Assembly: GCA_019918135.1 (NCBI GenBank)
Contig: WBZZ01002865.1
Coordinates: 62,001-126,000 of the forward strand
DNA from: Paulinella micropora
Taxonomy: Eukaryota > Cercozoa > Imbricatea > Euglyphida > Paulinellidae
Direction: 5' to 3'
Length of the DNA stretch: 64,000 nucleotides
A program made the position numbers and the translations under genes. The notes beneath the pieces were generated by a model. The model saw only the letters and a program-made list of their open reading frames with translations, did no database searches and was not told the origin of the DNA. Positions 28,300 through 37,224 of the stretch are shown here, one piece after another (the stretch's first letter is position 1; the number at the start of each line of letters is the position of its first letter).

Positions 28300-28880
28300 G
28301 AAAAGGGGCGGAGGAGGGGTGAGCTTCACCGAGAACTGATACCCCTGCTGCCGGCTGGTACCACGAGGAATTGCAGCAAGAACGGAAATGTTCTTCGGCC
28401 CTCTTACCTTCCCTAGAGGCAGGGAGGTGCAGAGCAAAGGGGAGCGGGGCAACGAAAGTGCGAGGGGCGACGAGAGTGCGAGGGGCGATGAGAGTGAGAG
28501 GGGCGACGAAGGTGAGAGGGAGGGGGAGGACGTCTTCCTCACGGCGTTGGGGCGTCCGCGTGAGATTTTTTTTTGCGCAAGTAGATTTTGGCGCCAAACT
28601 GGCGCTCACGGCTGTTTCCCCGGGAAAGCTAGGACGTACTGCCTTTTCCAACCGTATCACGCACCCTACCTCCGGACGGCACAATTTGGCGCCCAAATTT
28701 AGCTGGGGTCGTTCCGGAGACTAGCAGAGAAATCGGACGTTTTCCCGTGGGGAGAAACGGTATGTTTTTTACTCACACGGAAATGTTTTTCGGCCCTCTC
28801 ACCTTCCCTAGAGGCAGGGAGGTGCAGAGCAAAGGGGAGCGGGGCGACGACAACCAAAGAAACAGACGGGAGGAAAGAAA
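28300..28880 (+). repeat. diverged copies of the 8.4-10.5 kb satellite
   Basis: One and a half units are visible: GGCAGGGAGGTGCAGAGCAAA, 18-mers of the type GGGGCGACGAGAGTGCGA, TTTTTGCGCAAGTAG, TTTTGGCGCCAAAC, CCGTATCACGCACC, a second TTTGGCGCCCAAA, GGACGTTTTCCCGTG and again GGCAGGGAGGTGCAGAGC. Divergence from the main array is clear but the order is conserved. Confidence 0.75.
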
Positions 28881-28887
28881 GGGGCAG

Positions 28888-29040
28888 AGAGAGAGACAAG
28901 CCCTGCTCTGAGCCAATGTCCGAGCCGGTGTCCGATTCGTGGCAGACGGCGAGCCTTCCACTGCGCCAGAAAACTGCAAAAAAGTTTTTTAATTAAACCT
29001 CGGCAAAGTATTAAACTTGACACTGAGAGACTAGGAGAGG
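28888..29040 (+). repeat. dispersed repeat ACAAGCCCTGCTCTGAGCC, copy 1, with a TTAATTAAA / CTTACACTTG-like tail
   Basis: GACAAGCCCTGCTCTGAGCC, then GGTGTCCGATTCGT and CAGACGGCGAGCC, match 53990-54070. The tail TTTTTTAATTAAACCTCGGCA, AAACTTGACACTGAGAGACT matches the CACTGAGAACTAGG repeat family found at 44095, 54160, 59400 and elsewhere. Confidence 0.75.
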
Positions 29041-29124
29041 GGGAGAGAAAGTACGAGCTGTCCTTGCCCCCCCCCCCCATCTAAAAACGGGGAGCGGGGG
29101 AGGGATAAGGAGAGGGGGGGGGGG

Positions 29125-29290
29125 GGCTTCGTGGAGGCGTTTCATGTATTTATGTATTTTTTAGCTTCTGCGCCCTTTCCCTCTCCTTTCTCCTGTTTCT
29201 TGAGCCCCCTGAGCCCACTGAGCCCGGGGGGCTCAAGGAGAGCTTCCCGGAGCCCGGGGGGCTCAAGGAGACAGAAGAACAGGGGACAGA
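29125..29290 (+). repeat. dispersed repeat GGAGGCGTTTCATGTATTTA plus GAGCCCCC palindrome
   Basis: GTGGAGGCGTTTCATGTATT, a T-run with TAGCTTCTGCGCCC, then TCCTGTTTCTTGAGCCCCCT and two palindromes ending GGGGGGCTCAAGGAGA. The first half recurs at 53828, 54245 and 62597. Confidence 0.7.
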
Positions 29291-29334
29291 GAAAGGGAAG
29301 GGGGAGGAGATTGTCATTTGCACCCCCCAAAAAA

Positions 29335-29560
29335 ATAGCGTACGGTTTTTTCCGCAGGAAAGCAACCCGAGCGGCCCGTTCAGCAAGTTTGGCACACTCG
29401 CCCCCTGGATGTTTTCACAATCTGAGAGATCCAGTGTGCGGAGGTCCGGGCAAGCCGACGACAGCGCTGCCAGGAAGGTGTCCGTGACAGCGGAAGACGA
29501 GACCAGGCTCAGGCACTTAAGTTGGACAAGTTTCCTAAGAAAGGGGGGGGGGGGAAGAGG
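29335..29560 (-). pseudogene. LRR gene fragment related to 50656-52278
   Basis: The minus strand reads LRKLVQLKCLSLVSSSAVTDTFLAALSSACPDLRTLDLSDCENIQG, very like LRELTQLKRLDLHACRSVTDAFVAGL..LRELDLSDCDGIQG in the gene at 50656-52278. It has no F-box and no start, so it is an internal fragment. Confidence 0.65.
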
Positions 29561-29990
29561 GACCAGTAGTTTTCCCGGGCAAAAACACACAGTAAATTTG
29601 GCGACAAATTCCATACGAGAAACGGGAAAGAGAAAAAGCTAAGCTCAGTTCGCACAGGAATGGCGGGGGAGCCCCCCCTCCCCCTTCTCTTCCCCTTCCC
29701 CGGCTTCCCCCCCCCCCCCGCCCCATTTCTCCGGACAGCACCTTCTTCCCCAAAGAAAAAGCCACCATCAGTTTTCTTTTTTTTCTTCTTAGTAGCTGTG
29801 CCTTTTTTTCTGTACAGAGATAGGCACAAGCACAAAACTTTTGACCGACATTTTTGCTGAGGGAACGCTGGCGGGGCGGGGATTTTCTTTTGAACATCAG
29901 ATATCTTGGCCTTTTTTCTTTGCTGGTTAGAGCTTTTTTTTTTTAGTCTTAAGTAAAAAAAATACACCCGGCGCGCAAGACATCTGTTCA
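29561..29990. other. intergenic with poly-G/C and T-rich tracts
   Basis: It includes C-runs near 29705-29720 and T-rich tracts near 29780 and 29935. Long ORFs across it are low-complexity. The T-rich stretch directly before 29991 may be the promoter of the next gene. Confidence 0.4.
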
Positions 29991-31007
29991 ATGACCAGTG
30001 TCACCGTAGTTTTCTACGAAGTGAATTGCACAGGATATTTGGTGGAACAGAGGATCCAATTCATGGTTGAACTTGGAAATTGGGAGGGCTTCGATAACCT
30101 GCGAATTGCCGTCCTGAAAGCTCTGGATATTCCTGCGAACACGCCGTTATGGCCTTGCAGGCAGGGTGTGGCGGTCCAACCTGTCGACGAGGAAGCCATA
30201 AAAAGAGAAATAAAAAAGAATGATCTCTGGTTACAAGCAACAAGCTACGACGCAAAAGAGCAGCGCTTTGGAGATGAGGTGAAGCTAAACACAACAATAC
30301 AGGCATGGTATAACGAGCTGGGCAAGCCAGTCAAACGAGACGGAAGTGCTTACATTTCGCTGACGGTCGCAATCGACGAATCTACCGGGCGCCGAGTTTA
30401 CGATAGTCTGGTCGATTTGGTAAACACAGAGGGCAAGATATATCACAGGATTTTTAACCCGGAAGAAGATATCACCTACGCAGTGCAGCAGCACTTGGCA
30501 GACGCGTTAGCTGCGCTATTGCACAAAAGCCCTCGGTGCCTTGTTGGCAAAGTATCGGAAGCGCGTCGACTAGACCAGATGCTGAGCAAGAAAATACGTG
30601 GTCGGCGGCCCTTGTTTGGGTCGTACCGCCCCAAGATCATAACTACTTTGCAAGAGTTCCTAGAGAGTCCAGGAGTTGATTTGCCTGACGACTGGCAAGA
30701 AATGTTGTCCGCGGTCCAGAAACTCGCCGATCTTAAGATCGCTAGCTACAAGCTGGGCTATTACCAAGTACGCCTGTTGATCGCGGAATTGCAAGGCTGG
30801 AGCTTGAAGCCCGAGGTTCTGGAGTTGACAAAAGAACTGAATTCGATACTTTGGACCATGAGAGACGATCCCAATCAAGAGCAGCGCATAACGATCAGAA
30901 GAGCGCTAACAAAAGCGAATCCAACAAGCGTTTTACAAAAAGAAATACAAGGGTTTTTGGGAAGCGTGGATCGCGCAGCTTGCGCCGGGTGTGGCCATCC
31001 CAAGTAA
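29991..31007 (+). CDS. hypothetical protein, 338 aa, paralogue of 25376-26443
   Basis: The ATG at 29991 begins MTSVTVVFYEVN. Residues 1-55 have a beta-grasp-like arrangement, followed by charged strands (EEAIKREIKKNDLWLQATSYD). The middle and C-terminal regions are mostly helical. The last residues CAGCGHP give a CxxC pair that the paralogue lacks. Matches to the 25.4-kb protein are spread over the whole length, so both descend from one gene. Composition is more AT-rich than the F-box genes. Intact, no recognised domain. Confidence 0.85.
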   Translation: MTSVTVVFYEVNCTGYLVEQRIQFMVELGNWEGFDNLRIAVLKALDIPANTPLWPCRQGVAVQPVDEEAIKREIKKNDLWLQATSYDAKEQRFGDEVKLNTTIQAWYNELGKPVKRDGSAYISLTVAIDESTGRRVYDSLVDLVNTEGKIYHRIFNPEEDITYAVQQHLADALAALLHKSPRCLVGKVSEARRLDQMLSKKIRGRRPLFGSYRPKIITTLQEFLESPGVDLPDDWQEMLSAVQKLADLKIASYKLGYYQVRLLIAELQGWSLKPEVLELTKELNSILWTMRDDPNQEQRITIRRALTKANPTSVLQKEIQGFLGSVDRAACAGCGHPK

Positions 31008-31310
31008 AAAGAAACACACGCAAAATCAACCCCTAAAATTCAGCATCTTCAATTCCGAGCAGTAGAAGCAGGCCGACAGGCAACCGTCGGAACTCAGGAG
31101 ACTAGTCAAGGAAGCCCGGGGGGGTGGGGTGGGGGTGTGGGGCAGGTCCGCGAGGCTAAGGCCCCAAACGGCAGCCAATAAGTCAAAGATACAACTGTCC
31201 TCTTTTCTTTCACAGACACCCTCGATTAAACAAAGATCTTTTTTTTTCTTGTCACGCCGTCTTCCTTTTTTTACAGGTTAAAAAAAGCTAACCGGATTTT
31301 TTCTTTAGTA
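31008..31310. other. intergenic, no gene seen
   Basis: A G/T-rich tract (31115-31145), T-runs and unique sequence are present. No ORF of note. Confidence 0.4.
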
Positions 31311-31500
31311 CTCTCTCTCTCTCTGTGATCTGCCGGAATTTGCGGCAAATGATCTGTCGCGAAAGTTTGCCGGAATTTGCGACAGAAGATCCGTCGCGAA
31401 AGTTTGCCGAAATCTGTGGTGAAAGAGAAGTTTCGCGAAAGTTCGCTGCCCTTTGCGGCAAAAGATCTGTCGCGAAGTTGGCCTGATTCCGGACGACATT
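31311..31500. repeat. short tandem repeats around GATCTGTCGCGAAAGTTTGCC
   Basis: The words TTTGCGGCAAATGATCTGTC, GCGAAAGTTTGCC, TTTGCGACAGAAGATCCGTC and GCGGCAAAAGATCTGTCGCG recur with a period of about 40 bases, preceded by (CT)n. Each word is partly palindromic (TTTGCGGCAAA). It lies directly before the long hairpin at 31518. Confidence 0.7.
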
Positions 31501-31517
31501 AAAAAAAAAATCTGCAT

Positions 31518-31656
31518 TTCGGCAATCCTGCTAAATTGAATAGCGAAAATTTCGGGAGAGATTGGCGGGCGAGGAAAATTACCAAAAATTCTAAATTTTC
31601 CCCGCCCGCCGTCGTCTCCCGAAATTTTTGCTATTCAATTTAGCAGGATTGCCGAA
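31518..31656. repeat. near-perfect 62-bp inverted repeat (hairpin), loop ~13 bp
   Basis: The left arm starts TTCGGCAATCCTGCTAAATT and the right arm ends AATTTAGCAGGATTGCCGAA. The inner part pairs GGCGGGCGAGGAAAATT with AATTTTCCCCGCCCGCC. It directly abuts an LRR coding fragment and could be a MITE that truncated it. Confidence 0.9.
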
Positions 31657-32028
31657 TATCATCCTCCCAGAGACGGCCCGCTCGACCTGGCGCCTAGCGC
31701 CGAAGTTACAAGAACTGTGCCTCAACCTCTGCGCTGTTCGTAGCCCCGTGATTTTCGAGAACATCGCGGGGCTGAAACACTTGACCTTGCGCGGATGCTA
31801 CGGAACGTTTGGCGAGGCAGCGTCTGTGTCAGACCTGCTGGCAAATCTGCACAGCCTAACAATAGACACGCCCAGCCTAAAATGTCTGCCAAAGTTGCCT
31901 GTGCTCGAAAAATTACATATACTCTGTATCAAGCAAGCTACTGGTTGTTGCAGGTGTTAGCTGTCCAAGTGGACACAACTGTACTTGTGGAAATTGAGGC
32001 GTGCGGGCTCAGCAAGCTCTGGGCCTAA
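31657..32028 (+). pseudogene. LRR gene fragment next to a hairpin
   Basis: LQELCLNLCAVRSPVIFENIAGLKHLTLRGC and LHSLTIDTPSLKCLPKLPVLEKLHILCIK are LRRs similar in style to those at 13252-15023. The fragment begins immediately at the hairpin edge and has no F-box or start. Confidence 0.6.
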
Positions 32029-32152
32029 GCTCACGACAGCCACCTCTCACCATCTCTTGTGTTCGTTACCCTAGCGCAGAAAGCATCAGGCGGCAGGCCA
32101 GAAGACAGAGACAGCTGCGAGCAGAAAGAAGTTAAGACCTTGCGACAAGTCA

Positions 32153-32341
32153 ATGAAACTGTTTGTTGCGAATTTGCTTTTTCAGCTCCTTCCGCAACGC
32201 TCGGCAATGCCTCAGCTCCTGCAAAGCGCTACAAGTTACCTGAAATTCGAATGGGTTCCTGAACATCGATGGTACCCAACAGATTCATACCGGAGTGACT
32301 CCGTGAAAAAGCTGACGCATTTTTTTTCGAACGGTCCTTAA
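32153..32341 (+). pseudogene. C-terminal fragment related to 45470-46390
   Basis: SYLKFEWVPEHRWYPTDSYRSDSVKKLTHFF matches SYLEFKWIPRYQFYQGDISWHTSGKEMAHFF at the end of the 45470 protein. The N-terminal CxxC part is absent. A short protein could be read from the ATG at 32153, but a relic is more likely. Confidence 0.6.
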
Positions 32342-32462
32342 AAATATACTTCGCGCCAAACCGTCGTCAAAGGAAGCTTTGCAACCCGTGATCAAATTGA
32401 CAGAAGAGAAATGCCCTGTTTATTAGCACGTAAAAGAATACGCTGAATTAAAGCGCGACAAA

Positions 32463-33801
32463 ATGTCAGCAACGTCAGCGTCGCCCCCCTGGGTCCTGAC
32501 CTGGAATGTGGGCCCGTCGATTATTTTGTCCCCTTTCCCAGGCGGCGGCGGAGCCTCAGCGCCTGGGATGACACCTCTTGTGTACAGCTAGACGCTACGG
32601 CTAGGACTGATTTGTACGCCGTGACTTTGTGGGCACACCCCGCCGACTCAGAACAGGCCCCCGCCCCAGTCTCGGCCGACGTCCCCAGAAACATCTGTCC
32701 TGACGGACAACTTCTTTATGTGTTGGACGACGACGGCCGGTGGGTCACCGCCGATTCCTTTCGGGGCGATCACCCCTGCAGCCTGCCGATCATCACCGCT
32801 CGCCCCCAGGACCTGCCACAACCAGGCGAGGTCATCGCCACGTACTATGCTAGTGCGGATTGCACACTGCTAGGCTCCCGCCTCATTCTGGTCCGGGATG
32901 CAGAGTACTGGGGGTACCTGATGGCAGCGCTGTTGCTGTGTTGTTTTATTTTGGGCGGCTCCTATTTCTTAACACAGCACAGCCTCGGCCTGCGCGTCTT
33001 TGGCGGCGGGGACGGTGACGAGGGCACGTACGTACTCGCGCCCGCGAGCCGGTCCAGGACTGGGACCGCTGCGCCAGCCTGGCCCTAAGCCTAATACGTG
33101 CCCAGGATTGGTCGTCCGACGAGGCGCACAGGGTGTATGACTTGTTGGACCCCTGGGCGACGGAGGGCCGCCCGCTCACGCGCAATGTGTTGCTCCTCCT
33201 GCTGCAACTGGAGCATAGAACCGGGGGCTGGCTGTTCAATCGCCCACCGCCGTGCCCGTACGTAGACTCCGTGTACCTGGCGTCAATAGTTGTTTTCGCG
33301 GCGGGGGCGCTGTGGGCTACTCATCGCTTGGATCCCCGGCCCTTGCGCAACTCGGACCTGCTGCCCCTCATGTGTGCCTCGGTGCTCCTGGCGCTAGGTG
33401 TGACGGTGCGCGTTCGGACCGTGCGCTACCTCTTGTTGGCCTGGTCTGTGTCGGGAGTCTTGCTGTGCTTCGCAGTGCTGTTTTTCGTGTTGTCAGTCCG
33501 GGCCTGGTACGAGCACGTGTGGCTCGGCGCCACGGCCTTGGTCTTTGCAGTATTCACGTGCTATTTCGACGACTTGAGCAACGTGTCCGGCCGGCCCCAG
33601 AGCCAACGACAGCTAGGATTCCGCAGCGCACAGCTCAAGCAAGACTTCGACGCTAAAATGGAGCAGTTGCGCCGTGAGCAGCCGTCCCCCTCCGTCCCGA
33701 TTATGGTACACTTGCCGGAGCTAAAAACTGTTCGTACCGGCGTGGTGCAGCCCGCTGCGGAGCAACACTGCAGGCCTTTGCTCCTGAGAACCATAAATTG
33801 A
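32463..33801 (+). CDS. multi-pass membrane protein of the 57-60 kb family, frame split (about one break)
   Basis: The proximal part (open from about 32490; ATG choice unclear) has CVQLDATARTDLYAVTLW, a Cys-containing outer region (NICPDGQLLYVLDDDGRW) and one hydrophobic helix (LMAALLLCCFILGGSYFL). The distal part has about four hydrophobic helices (SVYLASIVVFAAGALW, LLPLMCASVLLALGV, LLLAWSVSGVLLCFAVLFFV, LGATALVFAVFTC) and a polar tail with a charged helix. The two parts correspond to the two parts of the gene at 58110-59371 (for example NICPDG with FDPCPTG, LLDPW..G with LDMTDRWG, GGWLFNRP with RGWLFGRS). About one break separates the frames. Location would be a cell or virion membrane; function unknown. 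Confidence 0.65.
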
Positions 33802-33879
33802 CCTCTTTCCCAGCCATGACTCCTTCTTTTTAATTAAAAGACAGTCAGTTGCGCTCTTTTCCTTCCCTTCCCCTCTGCT

Positions 33880-34037
33880 CTCCTTGTCCCCTGCTACCCC
33901 CCTCCTCTCGTCCATTGTTTGTGCGTGCAAACGCATTCCAAAAAAAATATTTTTGTTGCCTATTCCCGTCCATCTTGCGCATCGTGCTCCAACACAACCC
34001 TGCCCTCCCTCCCCCCGCCTTTTGTCTAGCAGCAGAG
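33880..34037 (+). promoter_or_regulatory. 5' region of the intact long F-box gene, with a repeat fragment
   Basis: It contains TTGTTTGTGCGTGCAAACGC and a TCTTGCGCATCGTGCTCCA, both words of the MITE-like family of the 47-64 kb region. It ends CCTTTTGTCTAG nine bases before the ATG, which looks like a splice acceptor. Confidence 0.45.
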
Positions 34038-36062
34038 ATGGCAGCTTTCGATCGAGACGGTGTAATCTATCAACACCTGGCGCTGAGCCTTGGCTGCCAA
34101 GACTTGCTTGCGCTGAGCCAGACATGCCGCGATTGGCATCGCAGGGCGGGGGAGCGCGCGTCGCTGCTGGTTTGCCTGCATGCGGCCTTGGACACTGAGG
34201 GTGCGCACCAACCGTTTCCCGCACAGGTCGTGTCGCAGGCCCAGCCCGACGCTTCTCTAACCTTGCGCTGCATAAGCTGCACCCTGCCAGATGCTAACGT
34301 GCGTATACTACAGAGCGTCCTGTCGCACTTTACTAGAGTCCGACGGCTGTCTGTGAGCGGGCACCCGGGCGCAGTGGGCAAGCTGCTCGCGGCCTGGGCA
34401 TTTGCACAGACAAGAGCGGGTGGTGCCGGCGGCCTGTACCGCCTAGAGGTAGTGATCCTGCGGTGTCCCGCTGGGGCTCTCCAAGGCTCCTGGAGCAGAC
34501 CGGTTCTGCCGGGGCTGATTGCGCTGGCGCCCGGGCTCAGCGAGCTTAAGTTGACTAACGTGGACCTGGGGGCGGTGGGCGTGGGTGGCCTGGGCTGCCG
34601 TGCGCTGCGAGTGCTTGAGTTGCATGGGTGCACTAATGCGCGCATGTTCGGCCCTGATTTTCAGAACTTAGCCCTGCACCTCCAGCGCATAAGCCTGTCG
34701 AACCCCGGATCGCAACTACAAGAACCAGACGACGCGATAGTTTGGTTGGGCTCGGCACGGTGGCCCCGCCTAAAAAAGGTAGAGCTAGACTGCTCAGTAG
34801 GTTTGTCGCAGCTGCTGCGCTGGGCCCCAATGTGTGGCTCAGGGTTTAATTGGGCACCGGAGCTTACTCCCGCGCTAACAGCGTACAAGCTCCGGGTGTC
34901 GGCCTGCCAGGACCAGCTTTCGGTCGAGCCAGGCAGCGAGCACTTCCCGGGGCTGTCGCGCGGCTCGCTGCAACGACTGGCAGCGCTGCTGCTGCCAGGC
35001 GGGACTAGACCTCCCTGGCTGGAGTTGGAACTGCTGAATATTGGTTCGCAGCACGCGGCCCTGCCTGAGGACCTGTCGGCGCTCGAGGTGCTGAGGCCTG
35101 CCGTGCTCGCTGTTGTGGACCGCGGCTCCGGAGCAGCGCCCGCGCTAGCCCGTGCGTTCTTGGCACAGCCAGGCCATAAACGCGAACTAGCCATTGTCCT
35201 AGCCATGCCGACTAGAACGGTGCTGCTGACAGAAGCGCGCTCGGTGCTGGACGACAGGTTGCACCTGCAACGTTGGGCTAGGCGCTGGGAAAAGGTGCTG
35301 GCTGACCCGCCGCGGCCACCGCCCGTTTTTCGTTTCCTGTCGTTCAACTTGTGTGGCTACATTCATCACTTTATCAGGCAAAGCCAGCGCGACCCCTGGC
35401 CTTTAATAGAACTGCAGAACAAGCTGCTGCGCGCACTGTGCCGCTTACCAATAATTGTCCACGCTCATGTCTCCTTCCTTTGCAAACGAAACGTCATGTG
35501 CAGCGCTCAGGCACAAATGTCAGCCTGCGTCAGGGGCAGCTACACGCTCTTGCGTGCTTGGCCCAGCCGCGCCGGCTCGGGGCCTTTGTACAGCTGTGTG
35601 CGGGACCAGTTTGACTGTGGCAAAGAGGCCGCAGTGTTCTTGGCGTGTGCGGGGTTAGGGCCCCCCGCCGCCGCATTCCATGTCAGTCGCCTGCTGCCGT
35701 GGCAACGGCCGTGGCAGGAGGGCGCACAACTGCGCCTGCTCTTAGCGGACTACCTAAGCGGCCAGATTACTCGCGTAGCTCGTTTATACCAGAAGGGGCA
35801 GGACTGCACGGCAGGCTGCCGGGACGTCACACGTACCGTGGAACAGCTTTGTTGGCACCCCCGGGCTGCCAACAGCTTCGTGCTCGAGGACCCAATGCCC
35901 AGAAGGCTACTGAATCTGTTGGCGTCGCGGCTCCTGAACGGCCTCTCAACCGCTGTGCTGGGTGCCTTCGACGAAAACCGCTGGTGGAGGCTAGTAACCA
36001 TACGCCTGGACAACCTGCTGGCGACCGTCGGTGTCGGAGGGGCTAATTTCGGCAGGCGCTAG
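34038..36062 (+). CDS. long F-box/LRR-type protein, 674 aa, paralogue copy 2 (intact)
   Basis: The ATG at 34038 begins MAAFDRDGVIYQHLALSLGC. The F-box-like segment (DLLALSQTCRDWHRRAGERASLL) covers about 18-45. LRR-like strands (VRRLSVSGHPG, LYRLEVVILR, LSELKLTNVDLG, LRVLELHGCTN, LQRISLSNPG) run to about 260. The C-terminal 400 residues are helical and Cys-containing with no recognised domain (GYIHHFIRQSQRDPW, LLRALCRLPIIVHAHVSFLC). Likely an SCF ubiquitin-ligase adaptor. It shares most of its sequence with 23238-25241, so the pair comes from a duplication; this copy is the open one. Confidence 0.85.
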   Translation: MAAFDRDGVIYQHLALSLGCQDLLALSQTCRDWHRRAGERASLLVCLHAALDTEGAHQPFPAQVVSQAQPDASLTLRCISCTLPDANVRILQSVLSHFTRVRRLSVSGHPGAVGKLLAAWAFAQTRAGGAGGLYRLEVVILRCPAGALQGSWSRPVLPGLIALAPGLSELKLTNVDLGAVGVGGLGCRALRVLELHGCTNARMFGPDFQNLALHLQRISLSNPGSQLQEPDDAIVWLGSARWPRLKKVELDCSVGLSQLLRWAPMCGSGFNWAPELTPALTAYKLRVSACQDQLSVEPGSEHFPGLSRGSLQRLAALLLPGGTRPPWLELELLNIGSQHAALPEDLSALEVLRPAVLAVVDRGSGAAPALARAFLAQPGHKRELAIVLAMPTRTVLLTEARSVLDDRLHLQRWARRWEKVLADPPRPPPVFRFLSFNLCGYIHHFIRQSQRDPWPLIELQNKLLRALCRLPIIVHAHVSFLCKRNVMCSAQAQMSACVRGSYTLLRAWPSRAGSGPLYSCVRDQFDCGKEAAVFLACAGLGPPAAAFHVSRLLPWQRPWQEGAQLRLLLADYLSGQITRVARLYQKGQDCTAGCRDVTRTVEQLCWHPRAANSFVLEDPMPRRLLNLLASRLLNGLSTAVLGAFDENRWWRLVTIRLDNLLATVGVGGANFGRR

Positions 36063-36069
36063 GTGGGGG

Positions 36070-36071
36070 AG

Positions 36072-36115
<44 letters not shown>

Positions 36116-36130
36116 CCCCCCCCCCCCGGG
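36070..36130. repeat. (GA)n microsatellite and C-run after the F-box gene
   Basis: About 20 GA repeats (36075-36113) are followed by a C-run. The sister gene at 23238 has GA repeats before its start instead. Confidence 0.85.
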
Positions 36131-36169
36131 CAAAGCGAACGTTGGGGAGGCATCTTAAAATAATGGATC

Positions 36170-36188
36170 TTGTAATATTAATAAAAAA
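36170..36188 (+). promoter_or_regulatory. candidate promoter element
   Basis: TAATATTAATAAAAAA lies immediately before the ATG at 36189 and matches the AATATTAATAA word upstream of 3853. Confidence 0.35.
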
Positions 36189-36869
36189 ATGAAACCTGCT
36201 GAAAAAGTCGGTCAGCTGCCTCTGCGAGGTTTGGAACACCCAGCAGAGCCATGCCAACAGGCTGCGGGGTCTGCGCCCGCGATGGTTTGCAAGAGTGGAA
36301 AACTGGCACTTCACGTGAAGGAGACGGTAGAGGTTAAAGTCAAAAGGCAGCTCCGGTGGCTGTTGCTACGGGTCACACTGACTAGCGAACGGGAATTCTA
36401 CAGGTGCAGCCCTACGTACTATCGACGCCAGATCCAATACTTCTGCTTTGACGGGCTCGTCTTTAGTGAAGTGACTGCTGCACTAGTCAACAGCAGCAAC
36501 TGGTCAAGTGCCGCGTCCTCTAAACTGAGCAAAGCTCTGCAAGAACCCAAAAAGCGCGCGACGGACCTGCCGCCAGTCACGCTACTCTATATCTTCTCGT
36601 ACGAATTGACGGAGGGCTATGAGGCGTTCAGGTACGAGTTGGTGACGCAAGTCGACGACACCCATGTGACAGGGCTTCAACAACTCTGGGACCTACTCCA
36701 GACCAAGCTCAAACAGTCGTCAGGAGGCTGCGTGACTTTTGTGTTGGGCCAAGACCAGCAAAACGAAAGCAAACTAGTCTTAGATATAGCTGAGGTCAAA
36801 GCCAATGGTGCCACGATCTTAAAGACAAACTCAGTCACCGAACCTCTCAAGCTAGCCCCAACCATGTAG
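36189..36869 (+). CDS. hypothetical protein, 226 aa
   Basis: The ATG at 36189 follows a candidate promoter word. The protein is globular and has no low-complexity tail. It has strand-rich parts (LRWLLLRVTLTSEREFYRC; VTLLYIFSYELTEG) and a helix (VTGLQQLWDLLQTKLKQ). It may be a very distant relative of the 25.4/30.0 kb pair because of similar strand-helix patterning, but I cannot support that by motif. Intact. Confidence 0.75.
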   Translation: MKPAEKVGQLPLRGLEHPAEPCQQAAGSAPAMVCKSGKLALHVKETVEVKVKRQLRWLLLRVTLTSEREFYRCSPTYYRRQIQYFCFDGLVFSEVTAALVNSSNWSSAASSKLSKALQEPKKRATDLPPVTLLYIFSYELTEGYEAFRYELVTQVDDTHVTGLQQLWDLLQTKLKQSSGGCVTFVLGQDQQNESKLVLDIAEVKANGATILKTNSVTEPLKLAPTM

Positions 36870-37224
36870 GGGCTCAAAGAGCAGGATGGCAGAACTGAAC
36901 AAAAACTAAGAAGATGGCACTGAGCCCACGCCGGGCGCCCCCCCGCTCCTCGTTCTCAGATAGAGGGGCAAGGACAGCTCGTACTTTCTCTCTCCCCTTC
37001 TTAGTTCTCAGTGTTAAGTGTAAGACTTTGTCAAATTTTAATTAAAAAATGTTTTTTTTGCACTTTCCTGGCGCTCCACTCCCATGCTTCGTCCCTCTCC
37101 CTCTCCTAAAATTCCGTGCCAAGTGTAAGACTTTGTTGAGTTTTAATTTAAAAAATCTTTTTTTGCAAATTCTTGGAGCCCTCTGCCCCTTCCCTCTCCC
37201 GGTCCCCGTTTTCAGATGGGGGGA
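36870..37224. repeat. intergenic with two CACTGAGAACTAGG-family repeats (reverse orientation)
   Basis: TTAGTTCTCAGTGTTAAGTGTA, GACTTTGTC and TTTTAATTAAAAAATG (about 37000-37050) and GTGCCAAGTGTAAGACTTTG, TTTTAATTTAAAAAATC (37108-37160) are reverse-strand members of the family found at 54160 and 62415. No gene seen. Confidence 0.65.

Noticed and set aside
36189-36869. Third member of the 25.4/30.0 kb paralogue pair
   Set aside because: The strand-helix pattern is similar but no shared motif block could be aligned by eye.
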